This document shows, piece by piece, positions 27,138 to 36,076 of a DNA stretch of 64,000 nt. Every line of letters starts with the position of its first letter. The first letter of the stretch is position 1. Source of the DNA: Halorubrum sp. CSM-61 (GTDB lineage Archaea; Halobacteriota; Halobacteria; Halobacteriales; Haloferacaceae); the NCBI RefSeq assembly GCF_003781945.1, contig NZ_RJJW01000006.1, positions 124,001-188,000 on the forward strand, written 5' to 3'. The notes under the pieces were generated by a model that was not told the DNA's origin, ran no database searches, and worked only from the letters and a program-made list of their open reading frames with translations. The translations under genes and the position numbers were made by a program.

Positions 27138-27986
27138 TCAGTCGTCGCCGTCGATCCCGATCCCTCCCTGTCGGGGCCGCGTTGCGCTCGATCGCGTCTC
27201 CGCGGACGCGACGATGTGCCCGGCCAGCCTAACGCTTCCCCAGCCGAGCGCGAGCCCCGCGACCACGTCCGTCAGCCAGTGGATGCCGAGGTACATCGTA
27301 GATATCACGACGCTCGTCGCGACGAACGCGGCGATCGCGAACCAGCGGGAATGTTCGCGCCGGGACCGCCACGCGACGAGGGCGACGGCCACCGCGAGCG
27401 ACGTGTGAAGGGAGGGGAAGACGTTCGTGTTCGACGACACCGCGGCCGTGAGCGTCTGCGTCGCCGGGTAGAACTGGTACATCAGCCCCTCCACGGTCGG
27501 GAGGTGGTTCCGGGGTCCGTACGCGATAAACAGCGTGTAACAGAGGGACCCGATCATGTAGTTCACCACGTACGCGACCAGCAGCTCCTTCAGCCGTCGC
27601 TGAGAGGACGACACGAAGTACAGCACCGGCGCGGTCACCAACAGGAACGCGAACCCCAAGACGTACGTCGCCGAGAAGAACTCTAGTGCCGCCGGCGGCA
27701 CAGCGTTCTGTAGCGTCGCCACGAACCCGCCTTCGACGGCGTGGAGCTCGTCGGTAACGTTCCAGTTCAGCGCGCGCGAGAGCCGGAGCCGATAGCCGTG
27801 CGTGGCCTGCTTGAGCAGGAGGAACGCCCCGGCGGCTCCGAGATACGGGGAGACGCCCCGGAACCGGACGGCGAACTCGTCCGCGGTTCGATGCAGCTGT
27901 CGACGCTCCACACAGAAGAGGAGGGCCGCCACCGTGCCCGTCAGCACCGAGAGCCCGGTGACCGTGATTACTTCGAGGAGGGACAT
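27138..27986 (-). CDS. PAP2-superfamily membrane phosphatase/phosphotransferase
   Basis: 282 aa with about six transmembrane segments. The PAP2 catalytic motifs are in order: the central PSLHTSLAVAVAL and the last YLGIHWLTDVVAGLALG (H-x5-D type). The first motif region (YGPRNHLP) is reduced and resembles the inositolphosphotransferase (Aur1/IPT1-like) subgroup more than classical PAP2. It is likely active on lipid phosphates or isoprenoid phosphates at the outer face of the membrane. The substrate is not known. Confidence 0.82.
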   Translation of the reverse strand: MSLLEVITVTGLSVLTGTVAALLFCVERRQLHRTADEFAVRFRGVSPYLGAAGAFLLLKQATHGYRLRLSRALNWNVTDELHAVEGGFVATLQNAVPPAALEFFSATYVLGFAFLLVTAPVLYFVSSSQRRLKELLVAYVVNYMIGSLCYTLFIAYGPRNHLPTVEGLMYQFYPATQTLTAAVSSNTNVFPSLHTSLAVAVALVAWRSRREHSRWFAIAAFVATSVVISTMYLGIHWLTDVVAGLALGWGSVRLAGHIVASAETRSSATRPRQGGIGIDGDD

Positions 27987-28151
27987 ACGTCGGTTAGTTC
28001 ACTCTTTCGGCGACGCACCATGAGCGGTTCGGTGTTTGCCGTCCCGACCGCCCGCGTCGGGATCGTGTTCGTCCGGACCGCCATCGCTTCGAGAGTGACT
28101 CTGCGTCCGGTTTTTCGAATCGGCGACGATTCGAGAAATCTCCCCATTCAG

Positions 28152-28173
28152 TATAGCGATATACAATTTATTT
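28152..28173 (+). repeat. 22-bp motif, left member of an inverted pair
   Basis: Begins TATAGCGATATACAATTTAT and continues TT. The reverse complement of 34040-34061 matches it at 21 of 22 positions, and a weaker copy (17/22) lies at 30292-30313. It is in a 260-bp gene-free gap beside the tyrosine-recombinase gene. No plus-strand gene follows, so a promoter explanation does not fit this copy. A 7-bp-arm hairpin (TCGAATC/GATTCGA) lies at 28115-28134. Confidence 0.6.
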
Positions 28174-28247
28174 GGTCGTCATCGAACGTCAGATGAGTTG
28201 GATACTCGGCGACAGAATTCGGTGAAGTCGCTCAGCGTATGCGGTCG

Positions 28248-29282
28248 CTACTCCAACAGCCGGTACACGTTCGCTTCGTACGTCTCGCGGACCTGATCGC
28301 CCCAGTTGTGGGTGTACGTGTCGATCACGTCGTCGGCGACATCGCCACGCAGGTACTTGATGACGCCGCGATCCCCCGTCCTGTCCCGGAGGTGCGTCGT
28401 GAAGAAGTGCCGGAAGTAGTGGGGCGTGACGTTCTCGGCGGCGCCGCCGCCCGTGCGGTACCAGCCCGCGTCGCGGGCGTAGCGCTCGACGACGTGTCTG
28501 ACCGCCTGCGGATCGAGCCGCTCGCCCCACCTCTCCGCGGTACCGACGAACAGGGGGTTCGCGTCCGAAGATCCGTCCGGCCGCACGGCGAGCCACCCTT
28601 TCAGCGTCCGCGCCAGCTCGTCGTCGACCGGGATGACGGTGGCCCGCTTGCGCTTGTTCGACGCGGTCCGAACCTCGCCGTTCAGCTCCTCGCCCACCGT
28701 CGCGTCCGGGGTGACGTACAGCGAGTTCGGCCGGTCCGCGAGGGCCGGTCGCGTCCCGAGGTCGAACGCCTCTCGGACCTCCTCGTCGTCGATCGCGAGA
28801 TCGCGGAGATCGAGGTTGCAGAGCTCGCCGACCCGCATTCCGGTCTTCAACAGGGCGACGACGAGCGCGCGGTGGAGGGGATGCCGAACACCGGCGACGA
28901 ACTCGCGCATCGCCGGAATCGACACGTCTCGTCGCGCGGGATCCTTGTCCACCGTCTCGTCCATCTCCTCCATGACGAGCGTCATGGGGTTCCCCTCGAA
29001 GACGCCGACCTCGGTCATGTACCCGTAAAACCGGTGGAGGTACGCCGCGTACGTCGCCACCGTGCTGTCGGCGGCGTCGCCGCGCAGCGAGTGGACGAAC
29101 GCCATGCAGTCGCGGTGGGTGGCCGACGCGGGCGCGGTCCCCGAGTCGAGAAAGGACTCGAACCGACGGAGCACGCGCTCGTAGGACTCCCGCGTCCGTT
29201 CGGTTTTGCCGTGATAGGTGAGGTCCTCGATGAAGTACCCGATCGGATCGTCGACCTCGGCGGGGGCTCGCGCGCTACTCAT
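28248..29282 (-). CDS. Tyrosine recombinase / XerC-D-like integrase
   Basis: 344 aa. The N-terminal SAM-like core-binding domain (YFIEDLTYHGKTERTRESYERVLRRFE) precedes the catalytic domain. Catalytic residues are Arg150 (TGMRVGELCNLDL), a probable Lys in the beta-hairpin (SNKRKRATVIPV), His288-xx-Arg291 (PHYFRHFFTTHL) and the nucleophile Tyr323 (DTYTHNW). The catalytic set is therefore complete. It overlaps the upstream DUF5805 gene by 8 bp, so the pair is translationally coupled. It may be a chromosomal XerA-like recombinase or the integrase of a small element. The flanking inverted motif pair makes the second option worth testing. Confidence 0.85.
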   Translation of the reverse strand: MSSARAPAEVDDPIGYFIEDLTYHGKTERTRESYERVLRRFESFLDSGTAPASATHRDCMAFVHSLRGDAADSTVATYAAYLHRFYGYMTEVGVFEGNPMTLVMEEMDETVDKDPARRDVSIPAMREFVAGVRHPLHRALVVALLKTGMRVGELCNLDLRDLAIDDEEVREAFDLGTRPALADRPNSLYVTPDATVGEELNGEVRTASNKRKRATVIPVDDELARTLKGWLAVRPDGSSDANPLFVGTAERWGERLDPQAVRHVVERYARDAGWYRTGGGAAENVTPHYFRHFFTTHLRDRTGDRGVIKYLRGDVADDVIDTYTHNWGDQVRETYEANVYRLLE

Positions 29283-29655
29283 CGATCAGCGCGTACCCCC
29301 CTTCCCGCCCGTTGTACCGGACGCGGTTCCGATCTTGGAGCGAATCGAGCGCGTCTTCCAGCCGACCTTCGAAGTCGTCGAACACCGCGTCGACGAGCTC
29401 CTCCCACGAGAGCACCCCGTCGGCGAGCGCCGCTTCCACCCGCCTTTCGAGGTCGCTACCCCCAGGGTCAGACCCCGACGGATCGGGTTCGACGGGGCTG
29501 CCGAGCTCCTCGATCGAAAACCCGCGTCTCCCGGCCTGTACCATCGTTCTGACGAACTCGCTTTGGGACATCCCCAACTCGTCGGCGTGGTCCTGCCAGA
29601 TCGCCTTCTGATCTTCGGGGACGTACGTCTTCACCGAGCGTCGGTCGTCGCTCAT
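29275..29655 (-). CDS. DUF5805 protein, recombinase partner
   Basis: 126 aa. The N-terminus VKTYVPEDQKAIWQDHADELGMSQSEFVRTMVQAGRR reads like a ribbon-helix-helix or Arc-type DNA-binding segment. The C-terminal half (VLSWEELVDAVFDDFEGRLEDALDSLQDRNRVRYNGREGGY) looks like a winged helix. I recall this as the haloarchaeal DUF5805 family, which typically precedes a tyrosine recombinase. Its gene overlaps the recombinase by 8 bp and is preceded by a palindrome on a TATA-like box, so it may be an autoregulator or a recombination directionality factor. Functional role is inferred. Confidence 0.75.
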   Translation of the reverse strand: MSDDRRSVKTYVPEDQKAIWQDHADELGMSQSEFVRTMVQAGRRGFSIEELGSPVEPDPSGSDPGGSDLERRVEAALADGVLSWEELVDAVFDDFEGRLEDALDSLQDRNRVRYNGREGGYALIDE

Positions 29656-29721
29656 CTCTCGACTCGGGCTACTCGGGCCGCCGCCTTCAATCTATCCCAT
29701 AATTCCGGATAAGGTCACTTA

Positions 29722-29733
29722 TACAGTACTGTA
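29722..29733. promoter_or_regulatory. 12-bp perfect palindrome over a TATA-like box
   Basis: TACAGTACTGTA is fully self-complementary. On the minus strand a TATA-like GTATAAGT (29718-29725) overlaps it, about 65 bp before the ATG of the DUF5805 gene. Repressor binding here would block transcription of the DUF5805-recombinase operon. A second inverted repeat (TTTCTAGT/ACTAGAAA, 29771-29808) lies just upstream. Confidence 0.5.
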
Positions 29734-30326
29734 GGACTGCTAAAGAGCGGCTTTGTGTCGAATATCTATGTTTCTAGTACCGTAAAGAAGAGAAGTTGTC
29801 ACTAGAAATCAAGATATAATTCAACAGTCGATCCGACGAGCTTCGCTTGCCGAGATCATCACGTCGGGTGGTACCGAGTCACTCGAGACGGCGACAACGA
29901 GACAGCGGGGACGAGTTCTCGGATCTCGAGGCGATGGTCGCCTCATTCCGTGCTCCGTCGATCGAATCCGATCGGCGGGTTCGACCTCACGTTCGAGGAC
30001 GGTGGCTACCACTCGGGCCCTGTGGCGCCGGAGAGGCGGACCAAGTCATCGTGCGCGATGTCGGGTGCTGTCCCAGACTCGTCCGGATCAACGCACTCGT
30101 CACTTCTTCCGGGGCGTCGCGGGCGCTCTCTCATCACTTACGAGTGTTCTAGCGTCACGGGAGGAGAAATCCACCGAGTAGCATCGGGCCCGTTGCGGCG
30201 CCACAGTAGTCGAGGGGGCGAGACCCGGTTACCGGGTCGCTCTCACCGCACATCGATCCGAGATGCACGGGGAAGACGATCGATCGCCGACGAGTATATC
30301 GTATGCCGCTATAGTAAGATATCGAG
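29734..30326. other. Gene-free stretch upstream of the recombinase operon
   Basis: About 590 bp without a credible gene. Its first part is AT-rich. The middle has scattered open frames with Arg/Ser-rich non-haloarchaeal composition. At the right end sits a degenerate copy of the 22-bp motif (30292-30313). I see no tRNA, CRISPR or clear pseudogene in it. Confidence 0.5.
30292..30313 (-). repeat. Degenerate third copy of the 22-bp motif
   Basis: On the minus strand it reads TATAGCGGCATACGATATAC then TC, matching the right-hand copy (34040-34061) at 17 of 22 positions and lying in the same orientation. It begins 14 bp past the stop of the HisG-like gene. Confidence 0.4.
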
Positions 30327-31232
30327 TCAGACGCGGATCTCCGAGGACGCCGCTTCGACGGCGATCGCGTCGAGCGCGCGTTCGACGCGCGGATCGCGTT
30401 CGGCCGCGTTCCGCATCAGGACGGTCTCGCTGGGGAAGAGATGTTCGCCGACGACGAGCCCGTGTTCGCGGGCCGTCGAGCCCGTGACCGTGAGGTAGAC
30501 GCCGAGCCCGACTCGAGCGATGGCGGCTTCCTCCTCTTCGTCCGCGTTCGGATAGACGAACTCGACCCCCTCCAGCGCGTCCGTTCCCAGCACGGCGGTG
30601 ACGAGCCGCTCGTAGCGCGGAGAGATACACAGCGGCCCCTCGTACTCCGCGACGAAGGCCCGATCGAGGTCGGTGCCCGGCTCGATCCCATCTGGACGCC
30701 CCATCAGCGTGTGATACACGGTGTCGCCGAGCCCGTTGACCACGCGTACGTCGGTGTCGACGGGGTCGATCCGCTCGTTGATGTCGGCGATCTGCCCGAG
30801 ACCGCCGGGCCGGATCCCGACAACCTCCTCCAAGACGAGGTCCGCGGAGTCGAACCCGAGCGCGAACTCGTGCGTCCGGAGCGCTCGGAACGGCTCCTCG
30901 CGGCCGACGAGCTTCAGCGTCACGTCGCCGAGATCGACGGTGGCCGCGTCGAAGACGATCCGGCGGGGTTTGCCGTCCCGGTCGTCGCGCAGCAGCGTGA
31001 ATTCGGGCTCGCGGGGATCTCCGGGGTCTGAGTACTCGCTCAGCCGCTCGTAGGGGCCGTCCTCGGCGTCGACGCGGCCCTTCGTGACGGCCTTCTCGTA
31101 CCGGAGGGTGTTGCTCACGCGGTCCGCGAGCCCGTCAAGCCGGTCGTCGGGGCCGACGGCCGCGATCCGCTCGAGGACCGCTTCGAGCGGTCGGCCTTTC
31201 CTCGGGACGGCGACCGGTACCGGTTCGCTCAT
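30327..31232 (-). CDS. Divergent HisG-like protein
   Basis: 301 aa. The N-terminus VPVAVPRKGRPLEAVLERI recalls the PNKGRL start of ATP phosphoribosyltransferase, and the C-terminal VGLGVYLTVTGSTAREHGLVVGEHLFPSE aligns with the HisG phosphate-binding loop region (ADAIVDLVSTGTTLRANGL type). The middle (TLKLVGREEPFRALRTHEFALGFDSADLVLEEV) is unlike standard HisG, and the usual glutamate/aspartate pairs are shifted. It has the periplasmic-binding-like two-lobe layout but may have lost or changed activity. No histidine genes are near. Neighbours are a coiled-coil protein and the recombinase unit. The assignment is by eye. Confidence 0.55.
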   Translation of the reverse strand: MSEPVPVAVPRKGRPLEAVLERIAAVGPDDRLDGLADRVSNTLRYEKAVTKGRVDAEDGPYERLSEYSDPGDPREPEFTLLRDDRDGKPRRIVFDAATVDLGDVTLKLVGREEPFRALRTHEFALGFDSADLVLEEVVGIRPGGLGQIADINERIDPVDTDVRVVNGLGDTVYHTLMGRPDGIEPGTDLDRAFVAEYEGPLCISPRYERLVTAVLGTDALEGVEFVYPNADEEEEAAIARVGLGVYLTVTGSTAREHGLVVGEHLFPSETVLMRNAAERDPRVERALDAIAVEAASSEIRV

Positions 31233-31318
31233 TACCGGAGATGGGCCGCCGCGGGTAAAACGGGTTGCGCTTTCCGCTCGCTGCCACTTCGGCGTCGCGG
31301 GGCCGCGTCAGACTCCGA

Positions 31319-32986
31319 TTACGGACCGAAGGCCTCGTTGAGCCGTTTTCTGAAGGCTTCGAGCTCTTCGAGGTGGTCGTTGATCGCGTCGATCTCCGAC
31401 TCGACGTCGTCGAGGTCCTCGCCGAGACGGCCCTCGATGTCGGTCAGGCGGGTGTCGACCTCCGCGAGGTCGTCCCAGAGATCGTCGAACTCCTCGTCGA
31501 ACCGCTCGGTCCGGGACTCCACGTCGTCCACCCGGGCCTCCGCCGCCTCCAGCCCCGCGGCGGCGTCGTCGACTTCCTCGTACAGCGTCTCCACGTCGTC
31601 GCCCAGGTCGTCGACCGCCTCGTCGAGGCCCGTCGTCTCGTCGTCGAGCCGCGACACGTCGTCGGCGACGCCGTCGACGGTCTCCTCGACGCTCGCAACC
31701 GACTCCTCGACGCCGGAAACGCCCGATTCAACGCCTTCAACACGGTCGTCGACGTCATCGACGCGCTCGGACACGGCGTCGACCTCGTCGGTCACCGACT
31801 CGACCGACTCGCCGACCCGCGAGACCTCCTCGCGCAGGTCGTTCCGGTCGGCGTCGGCAGAGGCGAGCCGGTCGTCGATCGCGGCCGTCTCGGACTCGAC
31901 CGCGTCCACCTTCTCGTCGAGCTCGTCGAGGATCTCGCGAGCGGTCCCCTCGCCGTCGATGAACTCCGCGAGCGCGTCGGCGTACGCCTCGATGTCGGCG
32001 ACGCTCGACTGGAGGCGGGCGATCCGCACGTCGACGCTGTGCGGGACGCCGATATCGAGTTCGGACCGCAGGGTTTCGAGGTCGTCGTCGTCCACCTCGC
32101 CCGCGCGGATCTCCGAGGCGAGCGCCGCGGCGAGCCCCTCCTCCGGGGCGGGCGCGGGTATCGTCCCCGCCGCGTCGATCGGTTCCTGCTCCTCGTCGAC
32201 GCCCGACTCGGGCGCTTCCGGCCCGTCGTCAACCGATTCGTCCGTCTCGCCCTCAGTCGTCCCTGCCGCCTCGTCGACCGCCGGCTCGTCCGTCTCGGAG
32301 CCGTCCGCGCCAGGCACGTCTTCGACCGATTCCTCGCCGTGCGAGGTGACCGCGGCGGTCCCCTCGACGACCTCACGCGGTTCGGGAGACTCGGTGTCGG
32401 CCGGATCCTCGTCGCCTTCCGCGGCCTCCGGGGACTCGTCGGCGTCTCCCGGTTCGGCCGCGGCTTCCGCCTCGGTGACCACGCCCTCGTCGGCTTCGAC
32501 CGCGTCCGCCTCGCCTTCGGGCGCGAGCGGCTCCTCCATTCCGGGGAGCGTCGCGCGGTCACCGGAGAGAACCTCCCTGACGGCGTCGGTGTCGCCGGCG
32601 CCGAGGACGTCTTCGATCTCCTCGCCGACCGGGACGTGCTCTATCACCGGCGTTCCGAGGAACCCGTCGAGGTCCGGGTCGTCGTCGCGGATGCCGAACA
32701 CCGTCTCGATCCCCTCGTCGGGATCGATCACGCGCTCGAACTCCACGCGGTGGTCCTTGTAGGCGGTCCAGTTCTCGCTCTCGTACTCCGGGTGGAACCC
32801 GATGCGGTCCATCGGGAACGACTCGGGGATCCGGTCGACGATGCGCACGCGCACCGGGTCCTCGCGGGTCGAGGAGAGCTCGTACATCACCGCGGGTACG
32901 GGGAACGCGTCGTCCGTGAAGGACTTCTCGACGCGAATACCGTCCTCGTCGACGGTCGTCGTCGCTTCTGCCGTCCGTTCGCTCAT
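31319..32986 (-). CDS. Acidic coiled-coil protein, function unknown
   Basis: 555 aa from ATG 32986. Residues ~1-130 form a compact domain (DGIRVEKSFTDDAFPVPAVMYEL, ESFPMDRIGFHPEYESENWTAYKDHRVEFERVI) shared by other haloarchaeal coiled-coil proteins. Then comes a long Asp/Glu/Ala/Pro disordered region (~150-290). A coiled coil made of repeated VDDVEDR/VEESVASVEE heptads runs to the C-terminus (LEELEAFRKRLNEAFGP). No enzymatic motif is visible. It may be a scaffold or cytoskeletal protein. Confidence 0.7.
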   Translation of the reverse strand: MSERTAEATTTVDEDGIRVEKSFTDDAFPVPAVMYELSSTREDPVRVRIVDRIPESFPMDRIGFHPEYESENWTAYKDHRVEFERVIDPDEGIETVFGIRDDDPDLDGFLGTPVIEHVPVGEEIEDVLGAGDTDAVREVLSGDRATLPGMEEPLAPEGEADAVEADEGVVTEAEAAAEPGDADESPEAAEGDEDPADTESPEPREVVEGTAAVTSHGEESVEDVPGADGSETDEPAVDEAAGTTEGETDESVDDGPEAPESGVDEEQEPIDAAGTIPAPAPEEGLAAALASEIRAGEVDDDDLETLRSELDIGVPHSVDVRIARLQSSVADIEAYADALAEFIDGEGTAREILDELDEKVDAVESETAAIDDRLASADADRNDLREEVSRVGESVESVTDEVDAVSERVDDVDDRVEGVESGVSGVEESVASVEETVDGVADDVSRLDDETTGLDEAVDDLGDDVETLYEEVDDAAAGLEAAEARVDDVESRTERFDEEFDDLWDDLAEVDTRLTDIEGRLGEDLDDVESEIDAINDHLEELEAFRKRLNEAFGP

Positions 32987-33092
32987 ACGGAGACCCTCCC
33001 GGAGCAGGGGCTTAAATTCCACGGGCCGCGTTTCGGCGTTGATAACCACCGATCGGAGAAAATCGCGGTATCGACCCGATCGGGGTCGAGAC

Positions 33093-33926
33093 CTACAGAT
33101 CGATCCGGTCGCCGATCTCGACTATCTCCAGCCGATTCGGATGCGAGCGGCTCCTGACGTGCTCGTGGAGGGCGGTGGGGTCCGCGGTCAGCCCCTTCCA
33201 CATGTCCCAGTGAGTCGGGACGAGCCGGTCGAGCGCGAGGTCCTCGGCGGCGGCCGCGATCTCGTTCTCGTCGCTGTACCACTTCGTTTCGACCGGCTCG
33301 CCCGTTTCCTTGTCCGGAACTCGGCCGACGGACCCGAACGCGAGGATACCGAGATCGACGTCGAACTTCTCGGCGAGCCCCGAGAACGATTCCGAGGGCT
33401 TGCTGTCGCCGGCGTGGAACAGGGTGCCCAAGTCGTGTTCGATCACGTACCCGACCGGGTGCGTCGCGTCCGCGTCCTGCGTTTCGACGACGTGTACGGT
33501 GAATTCGCCGATCTTCAGCTCGTCGCCCTCGGTCACCTCGAGGAACGCCTCCTCGTCGACCTCGAAGTCCTCGGTCCAACGCTCCTCCTCGCGGGCGACA
33601 GCGAGGGAGTCGTCCGGCGCGACGAAGTCGGCGTCGGTGTTCGCGAGAATCGGGGCCTGCGAGGGGCCGTGGACGTGGTCCGTGTGTTCGTGAGTCGCCA
33701 ACACCGCGTCCGCCTCGTCGATATCTTCGGGATCGAACGGCACCGGAATCATCCGGATCGTCCGCGGCGGGTCACCGGTGCCGACGTAGGGGTCGATCCA
33801 GAGGGTCGTCCCCTCGCTCCCCTTGATCGCGAAGCCGTTGCAGCCCAGGTACCACAGCGCCACCGTGTCGGGGTCGGCGTCCGCAATCGCGCGCGGCAGC
33901 CAGTCGCCCCAGTCGGAGTCGGCCAT
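33093..33926 (-). CDS. MBL-fold metallo-hydrolase (UlaG-like)
   Basis: 277 aa from ATG 33926; the open frame upstream to 34130 crosses the 22-bp motif and has poor composition. The metal-binding signature THEHTDHVHG sits at residues 78-87 (HxHxDH). Further ligands are GTLFHAGDSKPSE and the late LVPTHWDMWKGL. This layout matches L-ascorbate-6-phosphate lactonase (UlaG)-type and related hydrolases. It is a cytoplasmic Zn/Mn hydrolase of unknown substrate. The 22-bp motif lies ~114 bp upstream on the same strand. Confidence 0.85.
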   Translation of the reverse strand: MADSDWGDWLPRAIADADPDTVALWYLGCNGFAIKGSEGTTLWIDPYVGTGDPPRTIRMIPVPFDPEDIDEADAVLATHEHTDHVHGPSQAPILANTDADFVAPDDSLAVAREEERWTEDFEVDEEAFLEVTEGDELKIGEFTVHVVETQDADATHPVGYVIEHDLGTLFHAGDSKPSESFSGLAEKFDVDLGILAFGSVGRVPDKETGEPVETKWYSDENEIAAAAEDLALDRLVPTHWDMWKGLTADPTALHEHVRSRSHPNRLEIVEIGDRIDL

Positions 33927-34039
33927 GGCCGACGTTGGGGGTGCATCCGGGGTAATCGTTCCGCTCTCGGCGGGAGTTCGATCGGATCTGCGCGGATTCC
34001 GTTGCTCGTAGGACGACACTGAACCGTCCGAAGCCGAGC

Positions 34040-34061
34040 AAATAAATTGTATGTCGCTATA
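34040..34061 (-). repeat. 22-bp motif, right member of the inverted pair
   Basis: On the minus strand it begins TATAGCGACATACAATTTAT, matching 28152-28173 with one mismatch but in opposite orientation. A TATA-like run (TTTATATAG) overlaps its start on the minus strand, so it could also drive the metallo-hydrolase gene at 33926. Whether it is a promoter, a recombination site or a transposon end is open. Confidence 0.6.
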
Positions 34062-34274
34062 TAAAATCTGGACACAGACGACCCCCACAGTTTCGGAGGA
34101 TAGGCTAGTTTTGGTTCGAATAGCCATCAAGTCGTGGTGATTCTCAGCGGTCGGGGATCGATTTTGAATCCTTACTCTCGAACTACCGGACGAGCGTACG
34201 AAATTGCGTGGATTTTGGCGCTGCTGAATACGGTTGTCACTCTTGAGCGGCGGACCCAGCGAGAGCTCAGCCGA

Positions 34275-35900
34275 TTAGTCGTGCGGGATCAACGCCGAGG
34301 CAACGAGCTCAACACACTCACCCGCAGTAATCACAGGTGCGTAGTCCATCTCGCTGTCGATATCCGCTTTCAGCAGGAAGTCGGTCAGCCGCCAGATATT
34401 GTACAAGAGGACCGCGAACACGAAGTAGAATAGGCGAACACGGTAATCTTTTGAGGAGGTCTTCGCGAGAAAATCACCTTTGATCGATTTGTACTCACTC
34501 TCGATCTGCCACCGGCGGCTGTAGCGCTGACAGAATGTCTCGGCTTCCTCGGGACCGACTCGAAGATTCGTAGCGAAGACGGCCGTTCCCTCTCCACTCG
34601 TCGACGGTACGTACAGGAGCCGCATTGGATGCGATCCAGATTCCACATGGACAGAAGCCGATTCAACAGCCACCTCTTGGTCGTCTTCCACCATTTGTTC
34701 GAGTACATCCTGTTCGGAGCTGGAGATCCGCTTGGGTATGAGGTAGTTCACATCGAGGTTTGAGAGTGTCTGGAACACTTGTCTCGAGTCAAACTCTCGA
34801 TCACACAGTACTGTCTCGATCGGAACGTGTTCTTTCGCTCGTCGAACGAGGCGCCGAACAGTACGATGGATCTGATTCGACGGGTTCTCATCCCACTCAG
34901 AGCTCTCTCGGACCGGCTCGACAGCCAAGATCAGCGGAATGTTCTGTCCGATGATCGAAAGCGTCGCAAATTTGAACGCTCGACCGTCTCTGTCCTTCGT
35001 CCCGCTAACCATCGACATCCCTTCGACATCCCCGTAATAGGGGATGGTCGTGATGTCGATCGCCGCAGTGACTGGACGGCGGAATGAGGATTCAGAAGCG
35101 ATCACGGAAAGCAAGCGATCCGTTGTCTCATTGAAGCCGTTCACGAGCTCATCGGGATCGAACTGTTTGACAGCGCGGAGGTGCGTGTCTCCGTGGGGTC
35201 CATACTCTTCACCACGACGGTACTGGAAGCGAGTCGCTCCCTGCGCGGTTCCACACCGAACCATCCCCATGAACGTCTGTAACTCGAAAAATTGCGTGTC
35301 CTCGTACGAGGCGTTCGACGCCCGATCCGAGTCGAAGTGTTCATAGGCGTGATCACGTGCGAGGCGCGTCGTCTGGATGATCTTCTCCTGTGAGAAGGAT
35401 TTGTCTTCTACTGATCCCCCGTCTTCTTGCGTGTCGTCGACGATCTTTGCCTTAGGCCGCACCTCCGGCGCTGAGATGTTGCGATCGTGGACTTCTTTGA
35501 CAACGAAGTGGGCGGCAGCGTGGACATATTTGTGGGTCGCGTCGTCAAATCGATTTCGCCACGCCCGTGAGAACGCTGATTCATCGGGCACCCGACTAAA
35601 CCCGAGGACCGTCGCCACCTCAGGCTGTCGGGTAAGTCGTCGACTGAAGTCGGCGTACGAATCTCCAGTGATCTCCATGAACACGAATGAGAAGACCATC
35701 GCGCGAAAGGAGAGTGGCGCGGGATGCCACGACGGATACCCATCTTCAATATTATCAATCGAGTGACTAAGGCTCTCAAACGCGGTGATGAGGTTGCGGT
35801 CTTCGAGATTGTTTCTGATAGCAATTCCGAGTTGGTACGCTTCACACAGATAGCAGATTCGTTGGCTCTCACTCTGAGAAGAGCCATTAGAATAATCCAT
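34275..35900 (-). CDS. IS4-superfamily DDE transposase
   Basis: 541 aa and apparently complete. DDE residues: first Asp in AAIDITTIPYYGD, second in VLCDREFDSR, and Glu within YSRRWQIESEYKSIKGDF, which fits the Y-2x-R-3x-E-6x-K signature of IS4-type transposases. It is larger than ISH8, and I cannot name the ISH family. GCTG-ending stretches near 34219 and 35946 could be terminal repeats of a ~1.73-kb element, but the match is too weak to assert. I see no target duplication. Confidence 0.82.
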   Translation of the reverse strand: MDYSNGSSQSESQRICYLCEAYQLGIAIRNNLEDRNLITAFESLSHSIDNIEDGYPSWHPAPLSFRAMVFSFVFMEITGDSYADFSRRLTRQPEVATVLGFSRVPDESAFSRAWRNRFDDATHKYVHAAAHFVVKEVHDRNISAPEVRPKAKIVDDTQEDGGSVEDKSFSQEKIIQTTRLARDHAYEHFDSDRASNASYEDTQFFELQTFMGMVRCGTAQGATRFQYRRGEEYGPHGDTHLRAVKQFDPDELVNGFNETTDRLLSVIASESSFRRPVTAAIDITTIPYYGDVEGMSMVSGTKDRDGRAFKFATLSIIGQNIPLILAVEPVRESSEWDENPSNQIHRTVRRLVRRAKEHVPIETVLCDREFDSRQVFQTLSNLDVNYLIPKRISSSEQDVLEQMVEDDQEVAVESASVHVESGSHPMRLLYVPSTSGEGTAVFATNLRVGPEEAETFCQRYSRRWQIESEYKSIKGDFLAKTSSKDYRVRLFYFVFAVLLYNIWRLTDFLLKADIDSEMDYAPVITAGECVELVASALIPHD

Positions 35901-36076
35901 ATAATCGCTGATAAGGGTGTAATACCAACACTTTGTTGAATCCCAGCGAATCGTATAGTCGGATTGAGTTCGATCAGTAGAGAGAACTCGAATCGCTCAA
36001 TACATGGTGGTCTCGGCCGCATAGTCCAGCGGGATCTTAAATTCTTTTCAGACCGTTTGAGGGTGTATCCGGCATC

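Noticed and set aside
31265-33157. 630-codon plus-strand frame opposite the coiled-coil gene
   Set aside because: Composition and lack of motifs mark it as a shadow. The minus strand has heptads and a conserved N-terminal domain.
34217-35950. Terminal repeats of the IS4-type element around 34219 and 35946
   Set aside because: Only about five consecutive bases (CGCTG) match in inverted orientation, which is chance level, and no target duplication was found.
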